Source of the DNA: Theropithecus gelada
Taxonomy: Eukaryota > Chordata > Mammalia > Primates > Cercopithecidae
Assembly: GCF_003255815.1 (NCBI RefSeq)
Contig: NC_037681.1
Location: forward strand, 72,052,338 to 72,116,337
DNA length: 64,000 nt
Direction of reading: 5' to 3'
Part shown: positions 20,901 through 30,050 of the stretch, one piece after another
Layout: every line of letters starts with the position of its first letter
Position numbering within the stretch: the first letter of the stretch is position 1
Program-made: the position numbers and the translations under genes
The notes under the pieces: model-generated
Seen by the model: only the letters and a program-made list of their open reading frames with translations
The model's database searches: none
Told to the model about the DNA's origin: nothing

Positions 20901-22169
20901 TGGGGAAAGGATTCCCTATTTAATAAATGGTGCTGGGAAAATTGGCTAGCCATAAGTAGAAAGCTGAAACTGGATCCTTTCCTTACTCCTTATACGAAAA
21001 TTAATTCAAGATGGATTAGAGACTTAAATGTTAGACCTAATACCATAAAAATCCTAGAGGAAAACCTAGGTAGTACCATTCAGGACATAGGCATGGGCAA
21101 AGACTTCATGTCTAAAACACCAAAAGCAACGGCAGCAAAAGCTAAAATTGACACATGGGATCTAATTAAACTAAAGAGCTTCTGCACAGCAAAAGAAAGT
21201 ACCATCAGAGTGAACAGGCAACCTACAGAATGGGAGAAAATTTTTGCAATCTACTCATCTGACAAAGGGCTAATATCCAGAACCTACAAAGAACTCNNNN
21301 NNNNNNNNNNNNNNNNNNNNNNNNNNNNNNNNNNNNNNNNNNNNNNNNNNNNNNNNNNNNNNNNNNNNNNNNNNNNNNNNNNNNNNNNNNNNNNNNTCTG
21401 CACAGCAAAAGAAACTACCATCAGAGTGAACAGGCAACCTACAGAATGGGAGAAAATTTTTGCAATCTACTCATCTGACAAAGGGCTAATATCCAGAACC
21501 TACAAAGAACTCAAACAAATTTACAAGAAAAAAACAAACAACCCCATCAAAAAGTGGGCAAAGGATATGAACAGACATTTCTCCAAAGAAGACATTCATA
21601 CAGCCAACAGACATATGAAAAAATGCTCATCATCACTGGCCATCAGAGAAATGCAAATCAAAACCACAATGAGATACCATCTCACACCAGTTAGAATGGC
21701 GATCATTAAAAAGTCAGGAAACAACAGGTGCTGGAGAGGATGTGGAGAAATAGGAACACTTTTACACTGTTGGTGGGATTGTAAACTAGTTCAACCATTA
21801 TGGAAAACAGTATGGCGATTCCTCAAGGATCTAGAACTAGATGTACCATATGACCCAGCCATCCCATTACTGGGGATATACCCAAAGGACTATAAATTAT
21901 GCTGCTATAAAGACACATGCACACGTATGTTTAGTGCAGCACTATTCACAATAGCAAAGACTTGGAATCAACCCAAATGTCCATCAGTGACAGATTGGAT
22001 TAAGAAAATGTGGCACATATACACCATGGAATACTATGCAGCCATAAAAAAGGATGAGTTTGCGTCCTTTGTAGGGACATGGATGCAGCTGGAAACCATC
22101 ATTCTTAGCAAACTATCACAAGAACAGAAAACCAAACACCGCATGTTCTCACTCATAGGTGGGAACTGA
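17979..22169 (+). CDS. LRE1 (L1 ORF2): L1 ORF2p, endonuclease/reverse transcriptase, with two assembly gaps
   Basis: ORF2p nicks genomic DNA and reverse-transcribes L1 RNA from the nick. The frame is open from ATG 17979 to TGA 22167-22169, 1396 codons as written including two N runs. The flanking repeats are offset by 147 and 216 bases (49 and 72 codons), both in frame. Removing one copy of each plus the Ns leaves 1275 codons, the human length. Canonical residue numbers below are corrected for this. APE-type endonuclease: N14 in LTLNVNGLN, E43 in CIQETHL, MGDFNTPL (D145, N147), SDHSAIKL (S228, D229, H230). Reverse transcriptase: ISIDAEKAFD (D600) and FADD (D702, D703; nt 20229-20234). C-terminal cysteine motif: CWRGCGEIGTLLHCWWDC. 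One conserved residue is altered: KYLGI reads KYLRI (Gly770Arg, codon 20433-20435). Translation probably depends on reinitiation after ORF1. Confidence 0.95.
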   Translation: MAGSSSHITILTLNVNGLNAPIKRHRLGNWIKSQDPLVCCIQETHLTRRDIHRLKIKGWRKIYQANGEQKKAGVAILVSDKTDFKPSXXXXXXXXXXXXXXXXXXXXXXXXXXXXXXXXXXGVAILVSDKTDFKPSKIKRDKEGHYIMVKGSIQQEELTILNIYAPNTGAPRFIKQVLRDLQRDLDSHTIIMGDFNTPLSTLDRSTRQKVNKDIQELNSSLQQADLIDIYRTLHTKSTEYTFFSAPHRTYSKIDHIIGSKALLSKCTRTEIITNCLSDHSAIKLELRTKKLNQNRSTTWKLNNLLLNDYWVHNEMKAEIKMFFETNENKDTTYQNLWDTFKAVCRGKFIALNAHKRKQERSKIDTLTSQLKELEKQEQTHSKASRRQEITKIRAELKEIETQKTLQKINESRSWFFEKINKIDRPLARLIKKKREKNQIDAIKNDKGDITTDPTEIQTTIREYYKHLYANKLENLEEMDNFLDTYTLPRLNQEEVESLNRPIVGSEIEAIINSLPTKKSPGPDGFTAEFYQRYKEELVPFLLKLFQSIEKEGILPNSFYEANIILIPKPDRDTTKKENFRPISLMNIDAKILNKILANRIQQHIKKLIHHDQVGFIPGMQGWFNIRKSINIIQHINRTKDKNHMIISIDAEKAFDKIQQPFMLKTLNKFGIDGTYLKIIRAIYDKPTANIILNGQKLEKFPLKTGTRQGCPLSPLLFNIVLEVLARAIRQEKEIKGIQLGKEEVKLSLFADDMIVYLENPIVSAQNLLKLISNFSKVSGYKINVQKSQAFLYTSNRQTESQIMNELPFTIASKRIKYLRIQLTRDVKDLFKENYKPLLSEIKEDTNKWKNIPCSWIGRINIMKMAILPKVIYRFNAIPIKLPMSFFTELEKTALKFIWNQKRARISKTLLSQKNKAGGITLPDFKLYYKATVTKTAWYWYQNRDIDQWNRTESSEIIPHMYSHLIFDKPEKNKKWGKDSLFNKWCWENWLAISRKLKLDPFLTPYTKINSRWIRDLNVRPNTIKILEENLGSTIQDIGMGKDFMSKTPKATAAKAKIDTWDLIKLKSFCTAKESTIRVNRQPTEWEKIFAIYSSDKGLISRTYKELXXXXXXXXXXXXXXXXXXXXXXXXXXXXXXXXXXCTAKETTIRVNRQPTEWEKIFAIYSSDKGLISRTYKELKQIYKKKTNNPIKKWAKDMNRHFSKEDIHTANRHMKKCSSSLAIREMQIKTTMRYHLTPVRMAIIKKSGNNRCWRGCGEIGTLLHCWWDCKLVQPLWKTVWRFLKDLELDVPYDPAIPLLGIYPKDYKLCCYKDTCTRMFSAALFTIAKTWNQPKCPSVTDWIKKMWHIYTMEYYAAIKKDEFASFVGTWMQLETIILSKLSQEQKTKHRMFSLIGGN
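18242..18341. other. Assembly gap (100 N) with duplicated flanks
   Basis: Exactly 100 N. The 47 bases before it (18195-18241) are identical to the 47 after it (18342-18388). A fixed 100-N run conventionally marks a gap of unknown size. The shared flank indicates overlapping contig ends left unmerged, so the true gap is probably negative and no ORF2 sequence is missing. Confidence 0.93.
21297..21396. other. Assembly gap (100 N) with duplicated flanks
   Basis: Exactly 100 N. The 116 bases before it (21181-21296) repeat after it (21397-21512) with a single difference (g21199 versus c21415, Ser versus Thr codon). This is the same unmerged-overlap pattern as the first gap. The mismatch could be an allelic difference, a read error, or a read from another L1 copy. 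Confidence 0.93.
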
Positions 22170-22376
22170 ACAATGAGATCACTTGGACTCAGGAAGGGGA
22201 ACATCACACACCGGGGCCTATCATGGGGAGGGGGGAGGGGGGAGGGATTGCATTGGGAGTTATACCTGATGTAAATGACGAGTTGATGGGTGCAGTAGAC
22301 CAACATGGCACAAGTATACATATGTAACAAACCTGCACGTTATGCACATGTACCCTACAACTTAAAGTATAATAAT

Positions 22377-22407
<31 letters not shown>

Positions 22408-22408
22408 A
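22170..22408 (+). other. L1 3' UTR, G-rich tract and A tail
   Basis: Short 3' UTR with the L1-typical guanine runs at 22225-22247 (four or more runs of G3 or longer, able to form a G-quadruplex), the 'gttgatgggtgcag' and 'acatgtaccctacaactta' blocks, AATAAA-type words at about 22375-22385, and about 20 A residues (22389-22408) before the right TSD. Confidence 0.95.
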
Positions 22409-22426
22409 GAAAATGGAGGGATTCTC
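22409..22426 (+). repeat. Right target-site duplication of the full-length L1
   Basis: gaaaatggagggattctc, identical to 15842-15859. Confidence 0.97.
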
Positions 22427-22639
22427 CAATAGGGGATAAATTGAATGTGATGAGGAGGAGCAAGCGCTAATCTTTAAAAAATGTTCTCAGTTGGAAGGTA
22501 TAAATGAGGAAAAGAAATATTTTAAAGAAGTGAAGAGAAAGAGAAATAAACATGTGGAAGCAAAATCAGGAAAATGTAGTTCCCTAAAAGTCAAGATACA
22601 AGAGAATTTTGAGAAGGATGTCATTAAAAGCCTTCAATT

Positions 22640-23310
22640 CTAGAATAATACAATTCATTCATTTTCTTTTTAAATCAACAAAGACTTACTAAACTCTTAC
22701 TGTGTGCAAGGAACTGTAAAGCATTGGGCTTTAATATTAAATAGATAAATGCCTGCTCCCTTTTAGCTTTTATTTTAGCCATCGTGGTAGAGATTATGCA
22801 ACTAATTTCATAATTTATTATTTAACAACAATAGTATAACATAAACGTAGAAATTGAAGTTGTTAGGAAAAAAAATTGTAAGGGTTTATGAAATAATGGA
22901 GTAGCTAACCCAATCTGGTTTATCATTTAAGGTGGCTTTGAACACAGAACAATTAAACTAAGCATTGGTGTATGAGAGGGAGGCAGTTAGGCAAATTAAG
23001 TGGAGGGGAGAGTTACTTCAGGGAATAGAAAAGATCAGTGTCAGGGAGTTCAGAGAATGAGAGGAAGGATGGCTTGAGATGAACTGGTAAGATCTGGGAT
23101 TTTACCTTTATTCTAAATGAAAAGTCCTTTAAACAGGAGCTTCAGGTCAATCTGTATTTGTAACAATTGCTTGGACTGCATTTGGGGGAATAGTAAGGTG
23201 GAGAAGTAGGAAGGGGAAAAAGGTGACTGAAGAAAAACTAGCTAAGATGATCATTTCAGAATTTCAGGGAAGAGACTGATACTCTGGCCAAGGAAAGTAG
23301 CAATAGAAGC
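22640..23310 (-). repeat. L2 LINE fragment, antisense
   Basis: Starts with the reverse complement of the L2 3' terminus ('tcattcattttc...gacttactaaactcttactgtgtgcaaggaactg') and continues with 'gggattttacctttattc' and 'gattgagacc'-like blocks in the order expected of antisense L2. Diverged. Confidence 0.6.
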
Positions 23311-24836
23311 AGAATAAGTGCACCACCTTCAAGAGATTTATAAGAAGAAATTTCAATTGGAAAGAAAGAGAAAAGACAAAAAGGAATTATAGTTGCTGAA
23401 AAAAGAACTGATAAGATTGGAAATGTGGCTTCTGGGAAGGCAGCAGGAGATGAATTGCAGAGCTTTGAAATATACAGGCAAGAAAAGTGGGTGGGTGGTT
23501 AGGTGATTTAAAGAAGAATTATTCACTTTACAAAATGAATTATAGTATGTTTTCTTTTCTGGAAACTGCTCTTTCATGATGTTCAGAAGAGGACAAGGTT
23601 TATAAACATGCCATCTGTGCACCATAAAGGCAAAGCAAGGCACACTCACTGCCTTTGCTGTTCCTGCACTGAATCACCAGAGGTTTGGAGAGCAATGTAT
23701 GACCCATGGAAAGCCTGGTACCAAATCTATAACATTTGAGTTATCACTGTCAGGTTCTTACTTAAATGTTAATGTGGAGTCACTCTGAGTTTTGAGCTCC
23801 AACTCAATAAAACCTTTAAATGATCCGGTTCTAGAACCAGTGCTTAGAAAAGGAAATTGAATACATATTTGAAGAAGGCTGGTGCAGAGAGGGAGGATAG
23901 AGAGTGCTTGATGAGAGAAATGTAGATAAGAGGGATAATAACATATAAAGGCATGATCAGTTGTACAAACCATGATTTCAGGAAATTTTCAGTGACTGAG
24001 ACCTACGGAAAAGTTTAAAGGGAAATATCAAGAGCTTCCTTCACCGATGGCAGTTTAAACTGACCATGCGCTAGGAAACAAAATAGATTCCTACAAACAG
24101 AAATATGAAGGAATTCGACTTTACATAGCATTATAAATGATTATCTTGAAAAAGAATTCCACCTAGTATGAAAGGCGACTAATTCTTTATGTTAACATTG
24201 GGTTTCTGATAAAAGACTATACAGCTACATACCACCCTCACAACCCCCAACACATAAGCATCAGAGATTTAACTGCCTCTCCTGGTTCTGGATGTAGTCT
24301 ACATAGTTTCAACTCTCAGCTATTCCACGTCTTTCTTTGCATCTTCTCTCCTGCCTATATAAGTCCAGAGGTGGGCACCATAGGGCACATCTATATCACA
24401 ATAAAATCTGATTTTGTACTTTTATTTCAAGATGCAGATGAGTCAGCACAGCGAGGTGTTCTCAAGGAAGCTGTACCTACACTGACTGGCTAGCAGTAGC
24501 CTAACTGTACTTGGTAATTATTGTAAACCACTAAGATGTATTTCACTAATCCTAAGCTTACTGTGTCCACATTATAAACTCCTCTTAGTTGGACCTCCAA
24601 AATGACTTTAGCCACTTGAATGCCAGCAGAGATAAGAGGAAGAGCTGTGACAAAAGGGCAGTCAGAGTAGAAAGATGGGAAGTCTTCAAAAACAAACAAA
24701 AAATCAGGGGCTGAGGGAAAAAGCCAAAACATATAAATAAAAGTTTTAATTCAAGCAAACTGTAAAAAGACAGTTTTCAGGTAATTAGGCAAAGTTAAAT
24801 GAAAATTTGGCCGATGTGGCAAATGTGTATGACATC
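23311..24836. other. Unrecognised sequence (about 1.5 kb)
   Basis: The first part may continue the L2. A segment at 24290-24480 with 'gcctatataagt' and, 40 bp later, 'cacaataaaatct' has the look of a decayed LTR U3/R, but I cannot assign a family. No gene seen. Confidence 0.4.
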
Positions 24837-24846
24837 ACCCACTTTT

Positions 24847-25112
24847 GATTTTTGTTGTTGTTGTTGAGACAGAGTCTTGCTTTGTTGCCCAGGCCTGAAG
24901 TGCAGTGGTTCAGTCTCCACCTCCACTCACTGCAAGCTCTGCCTCCCCAGGTCAAGAGATCCTCCTGACTCAGCCTCCTGAGTAGCACCACCACGCCCAG
25001 CTAATTTTTTTTTTTTTTTTTTTTTGTAGAGATAGAGTTTTGCCCTATTGCTCAAACTGATCTTAAACTCTTGGACTCGAGCAATCTCCCTGCCTCAGGC
25101 TCCTGAAGTTTA
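24847..25112 (-). mobile_element. Alu (AluJ-like), antisense, truncated
   Basis: Follows (TTG)n and reads gagacagagtcttgctttgttgcc, then both arms with a 23-nt T-rich mid-linker. It stops at 'ctcaggctcctgaagt', lacking the final cccaaagtgctgggattacag segment, and the left arm also has internal deletions. One of the oldest Alus in the window. Confidence 0.88.
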
Positions 25113-25430
25113 CTACCTTTTAAAAATGCCCTACATTATCTGCTGTTTTGTCAAACTCATCTTAGGCCAATTTTTTTTATTGCTCCAATGTTTTAGCTTT
25201 AGGGAGTTGAGTTCCAACAAACTGCTAAAGTCATTCTTGCATCACTGTCTCCCCCAATGCCGTCTCTGCTAACTCTCACACATGACACTGAACTCAACTT
25301 TAATGTTTCAGCAAGATCTACATATTTCTCAAAGCTCTATTTTGTTACTTAACCTCTCTCATAGCACATTTTTACTTCCTAGAACTTACCGCTCGTTATT
25401 GCTATATCTTTGTTTTGTGTTTATTTTATT
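25113..25430. other. Unrecognised sequence
   Basis: No feature recognised between two antisense Alus. Confidence 0.5.
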
Positions 25431-25709
25431 TTTTGAGGCAAGTGCCACCCAGGCTTGAGTGCAGTGGCATGATCTCGGCTCACTGCAACCTTAGCCTCAC
25501 AGGTTCAAGAGATTCTCGTGCCTCAGCCTCCTGAGTAGTTGGGATTACAGGCATGTGCCACCATGCCTGGCTAATATTTTTGTGTTTTTAGTAGAGACTT
25601 AGTTTCACTGTGTTGGCCAGGCTGGTCTCTAACTCCTGGCCTCAAGGGTTCCGCCTGCCTCAGCCTCCCAAAGTGCTGGGATGAGACGCATGAGCTACCA
25701 CACTCAGCC
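25431..25709 (-). mobile_element. Alu (AluS/J-like), antisense
   Basis: Lacks a long poly-T and starts 'tttttgaggcaagtgccacccaggc', with a short deletion where agagtcttgctctg is expected, then continues through both arms to 'gagctaccacactcagcct'. The repeated word ttttgtgtt on both sides (about 25411-25420 and 25711-25720) is a probable TSD. Confidence 0.92.
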
Positions 25710-25719
25710 TATTTTGTGT

Positions 25720-25860
25720 TCAATTGTAAGAATCTGCACTAGAATAAAAGGTTTCTTAGGTGGAGTGCAGTGTCTCTTTTGTTCTTTGTTACATGACCAG
25801 TACCTAGAACAGTAATGAATGCATAAAAAGGTGCCCAATAAATATTTTCTTGAAGAAACA
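25720..25860 (+). repeat. L2 3' end, sense
   Basis: 'catgaccagtacctagaacagtaatgaatgc' in pieces, then 'gtgcccaataaatattttcttgaag', matches the terminal bases of L2 in sense orientation. Confidence 0.7.
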
Positions 25861-25968
25861 AAATGCCATTTTATAAAACACACCTAAAAGTGATGTTAAA
25901 GTGAGGACGCATGATTAATACAAAATGCTTTTGGAGATAGAACTAATTTGCCTCTTCCTCTTCACTAT

Positions 25969-26529
25969 ACAGTAGTGTCCCCCTTATCCACAGGGGATAC
26001 TTTTCCAAGTCCCCCAGTAGAGGCCTAAAATTTAATAGCACTGAGCCCCACATATACTATGTACAAATTTCTTTTTCCTTTTTCACAGTTTCAAGGATAG
26101 GAGATTCATTCTTACCATAGATCTCAGTAACATCAGCATACGATTTCTTCTTTTCTTATTACGTTGAGAACGTTCACCTTTTCACTTAAAGGAAGCTTCA
26201 CTTTGTGAAGCTTCTCTTTGGCATATCTAATTTGCCAGTGTCACTATTCTCATCCCTTGGGGCCGTTACTAAGTAAAATGAGAGTTACTTGAACACAAGC
26301 ACTGTGAAGCCTCAATAGCCAACCTGATAATCCAGGAGGCTACTGCGTGAACAAGGGGTGGATAGCATATACAGTGTGGATATGTTGAACAAAGAGATGA
26401 TTCACGACCCTGGTGAAACACAGTGAGATGGTGTGAGATTTCATCACGCTACTCGTAATAGCATGCAACTAAAAACTTATGAATTTTTATTTCTGGAATT
26501 TTCCACTTAATATTTTTGGACTGTGAAAT
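25969..26529. mobile_element. Tigger (pogo/TcMar) nonautonomous element, left part
   Basis: Begins with the Tigger-type terminus 'acagtagtgtcccccttatcc' and 'ggggatacttttccaag'. It continues through 'cttaccatagatctcagtaac', 'ttcaccttttcacttaaagg' and 'gatttcatcacgctactc', in family order. It is cut off at 'tttttggactgtg' by an L1 insertion. The other terminus resumes after the L1. Confidence 0.85.
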
Positions 26530-26812
26530 ATCTCAGGAATAGAAAACCAAGCATCATATGTTCTCACTGATACGTAGGAGCTAAGCTATGAGAACACAAA
26601 CACATTATAATGATACAATGGACTTTGGAAGACTTCGAGGGAAGGATGGGAAGGGGCGAGGGATAAAAGACTACAAATATAGTGCAGTGTGTATACTGCT
26701 CGAGTGATGGATACACCAAAATCTCAAAAATCACCACCAAAGAATTTACTCATGTAACCAAATACTACTTGTATCCCCAATAACTTCTGAAAAAAATAAA
26801 AAAAGCAAAACC
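26530..26812 (+). mobile_element. 5'-truncated L1 3' end (L1PB/L1MA-like) inside Tigger
   Basis: Starts near 'caggaatagaaaaccaagc' and runs through 'tatgttctcactgatacg', 'gggataaaagactacaaat', 'gtatactgctcgagtgatgg' and 'ataacttctgaaaaaaataaa' to an A-rich end. About 280 bp of 3' UTR only, with no coding potential. Confidence 0.88.
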
Positions 26813-26838
26813 ACAGATAAGAGGTGACCACTATATTC
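26813..26838. mobile_element. Tigger element, right terminus
   Basis: 'agcaaaaccacagataagag' is the decayed Tigger inverted terminus (ancestral form AACCGCGGATAAGGGG). It shows that the preceding L1 inserted about 30 bp inside the Tigger end. Confidence 0.75.
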
Positions 26839-27869
26839 TGAATATTATGTTGGCATCATCACAAAAAGCAGGTCTGGTAGTATGTAGAAATATCTTTCTA
26901 AATGTAATTGTTTTCTAAGTTTTAACATAAAGGTTTCAATAATAAATGCCCAAATAGTTTTTGGAGATGCAAACATTGGACATTCCATTTTGAATGCATA
27001 CACATCTCTTCCTTCCCTGCTTCTTTATAGACTGAGCACCAACAAATTATGTGACAAAAGTTATTTGCAAACATACATCTCTAGACTTGCCAGAAATTTA
27101 AGGAAATGGAAATGAAAGAGACCTCTTATCTTCAGTAAGAAATGGATTGAAAACTCCCACAAGCCCTCTTTATTTTCCTTTCATTAAATAGGTTTTTGTG
27201 AATGTGGCTTCAGCTGGGGCAAAGAATAATTCCTTGTTTCATGGAAGTTGGCCTGACATGACAGAGATTTTTGTCATGGGGAATCGGAACATGCTACTTT
27301 ATCTGCTTTAAAGAATATTGATTCAGAGCATTTTCTTCCAGAGTCACCAGGTGTGACACTTGGAGAAGGATGTGGGCGAAAGCACAGGTTGCCCCAGTAC
27401 AACCCTGCAGAAAGATGATTAGGAGTCATGGACGAGGGAAGTGAAAATGAGATGGAGAAGAATCCCTGTCCTGTAAGTTATTCTTGTCTTTGCACTTGAA
27501 ATTATTTGGTTGTCAGAAGAAGGAAGAATCTCATAGGTACTTGCAGTCTTTACAAAGACACATTCATATGAGCTCCCTAGAAAATGAAATAACAAACCAC
27601 CCGAGGAAAGTTTCACATAGTAGTATAATATAAGGTAGACAATTAAGTAATTTCAATGAGACCTATTTGTCTTTGTAACCCAAATGATCTATTTAGAACT
27701 TCTGGACATGTTGACTTTCTGGAAATAATTATATTTCTTAAGAAAATAGGGAATAAATGTTCAAAGTGGAGCAGAACTGTTGTTTTTGTATATTTATTGT
27801 ATCTAACAATGAACTCATTTATTCAAGTTATTTATGATATTTTTCATGAAAGAAAATTTGCCCACTTAA
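26839..27869. other. Unrecognised sequence (about 1 kb)
   Basis: No transposon, exon or RNA gene recognised. Open frames at 27419-27616 (-) and 27656-27877 (+) have no motif. Confidence 0.5.
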
Positions 27870-29185
27870 ATTTATAGCTCACTAAATTTTGGCAAATGTA
27901 CACAGTAATGTAACAACCACCACAACAAAGATATAGAATAGTTCCATCATTCCATCCATCTATTATACGAAAAAGTTCCATATTTTTATCTTGCCCATTG
28001 GCAATGAATTCCCTCCCATTACTCTAGCCCTAGGTGGCTGTTAATTTCCTTTCTGTCACAGTAATATGGCCAGGCTAGAATTTCATATTAGGGGAATTAT
28101 ACATGTGCTGTTATTTGTTTTTAATTATTTTATTTAGCTTAATTTTTATATTTATCCATGCTGTAGCATTTATTAGTACTTTGTTCTTTTTATTGGTGAA
28201 TAGTATTCCTGTGGGATGTGTGAGTGTGTGTGTGTACCAATTTGTTTATTTATTCACCATTTGATGAATGTTCTTATCCCTAATTTGAGATGAATATGAA
28301 TAATGCTGCTAAGACTAATTATTAAAACACCTATGTACATTCATATGCTTTTTTTCCTTTGGTAGCTTCTGCGAGTAGAATACCTGGGTGGTACTTTATA
28401 TGTATTTAACTTTAAAATATTACTATATTGTTTTCCAAAACGGTTATATTTTACATACTCACTAGTAGTGCTGACTTCATAAAATGAGGAAGTACTCCCT
28501 CTTTCTCTGTTTTACTGATTTTAGCTCTTTCCTTTTTTTCTTTGAAAGCATTTAATGCTCTAAACTTCTCTCTTAGCACTGATTTAACTCCATCCCATCA
28601 ATTTGATATGTTGTATTTTCAGTTTCACTCAGATCAAAATATCTTAAGTTTTCGATTTAGACTTTTACTTTGACTTGTGGGTTATGTAGAGATACATTGT
28701 TTAACAAGTATCTGAGAAGTTATTTCAATTGAAATTTGAAGACATATTTTGGATTACTTGTATTCCTATGAATTTGTTAAGGTTTGTTTTATGACCCAAA
28801 ATATGGTCTATCTTTGTGCCTGTTTCATTTGCACTTGAGAATAATGTATATTCTTCTGTTGTTTGAAATGTATTATAAATGTTAATCAGGTCAAGTTGAT
28901 CATTTTGTTCAGGTCATCTGTTTTTCTCCCTACTTATCAATTATTTGAGGAAAAAGTGATTTCTGCTGAAATGATTGTGGATTTGTCTAATCAATCAGCT
29001 TTTGCCATGTGTATTAAGCTCTGTTAGGTTTTTGTGCATATAGAATTTTATGTCTCTTTCTACCCTTGATTATTTTCCTTGTTGTGAAATCTACTTCGAT
29101 TGATATTAATATAGTTACTCCATCTTTCTTTTGGTTAGTGTCTACATAGGATATCTTTTCTCATCCTTCTGTGTTTTTGAAAAAT
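27870..29185 (-). repeat. Ancient L1M fragments, antisense
   Basis: The first part (to about 28480) resembles antisense L1M 3' sequence: 'gtattcctgtgggatg', 'atgctgctaagac', 'ttttccaaaacggttatatttta'. From 28480 the text matches antisense L1 coding sequence: 'aatttgttaaggtttgttttatgaccc', 'tatggtctatctttgtg', 'gattgtggatttgtctaat'. Heavily decayed, with no ORF. Confidence 0.65.
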
Positions 29186-30050
29186 AAACTTTTCTTCGAT
29201 TTTAGATTTACCAGGAGTTGCAATATATAAATATTACAAATATAAAGAGTTCTCACATACCTCTCACTCAATTCCATTTTACCTTACCACAGTTTATGTA
29301 AAAAGTCTTAGATACCAGTATTTATTATTTTCCAGTAATTTTATTTCCCTGTCCTGGGATCCAATTCAGGATATCACATATATCTACTCACCATTTCTCC
29401 TTAGTCTCTTTTGATCTGTGACAATTTCTGTCTTTCCATGTTTCCCATATCCTTACCAGACTTTAGAAATCCTGGCCAGACATGTGTAGAATAAGTCTTA
29501 ATGTGGTATTGTCTGATGTTTTCCTCATTGCTAGGCTGGTATTATGGATTTTAGGAAAGAAAATTGTGGAAGTGAAGTGCCCTTCTCATCCCAACATAGC
29601 AGGGAGTACATGACATAAACGTGATGTACTGGTGATGCTAACATTGATCACTTGGTTAAAGTTGTTCTGTTTCTCCAGTATAAAGTTACTATTTTTCCAC
29701 TTTCTGTCTTCTATTCATTGAAAACAAGTCACTACATTAAGCCCACACTCAAGGTGGTGACAGAATATGCGTTAAACTAAACTTCCAGGAATGGAAACGT
29801 CTGTATATAGTATGTGAAATTCTATGACGTTGCTCTGTCCTCCCTCTCCTATCTATCTATCTTCATTAATTGATTTAATCAGTTATTCATAAGTATATTA
29901 ATATTTATTTTACACTTTGTGTTGTAATCCAATAACACATCCTCTTTTCTCAACTTGTTCTAGCCTTGACCATTGGGAACTTGTTCAGGTCTTGTTTTTT
30001 CTCCCTTAATATGTTGTCATTTTGTTTTTTTTGAGCATCCATTTCACTTT
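29186..30050. repeat. Ancient L1M 3'-UTR-type sequence nested in antisense L1M
   Basis: Word order 'aaagagttctcacatacc', 'gggatccaattcaggatatcac', 'ctccttagtctcttttgatctgtgaca', 'gaagtgcccttctcatccc', 'gtaaagttactatttttccac' and 'attgggaacttgttcagg' is that of a common L1M-group (L1MC-L1ME) 3' region. It separates two blocks of antisense L1M ORF2-like sequence. Confidence 0.6.

Larger units (their letters stand above)
15860..22408 (+). mobile_element. Full-length young L1 (OWM L1PA/L1RS lineage)
   Basis: A complete LINE-1 in order: 5' UTR (15860-16898), ORF1 (16899-17915), a 63-bp spacer, ORF2 (17979-22169), 3' UTR with a G-rich run, and a terminal A tract. It is bounded by a perfect 18-bp TSD and starts at the canonical ggggcggagcaagatgg 5' end, so it is not 5'-truncated. 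It contains two 100-N gaps, each with the same sequence on both sides. Counting each duplicated flank once, the element is about 6,186 bp, the normal full length. Both ORFs are open. The perfect TSD, intact A tail and open frames point to a recent insertion in an Old World monkey. Whether it is active is not known. Confidence 0.97.

Noticed and set aside
17483..20953. Antisense frames of 60-112 codons inside L1 ORF1/ORF2
   Set aside because: Shadows of the intact sense ORFs.
24290..24480. LTR with TATA box and poly-A signal
   Set aside because: TATA- and AATAAA-like words are present, but no ends, TSD or family word order could be established, so it is left as unrecognised sequence.
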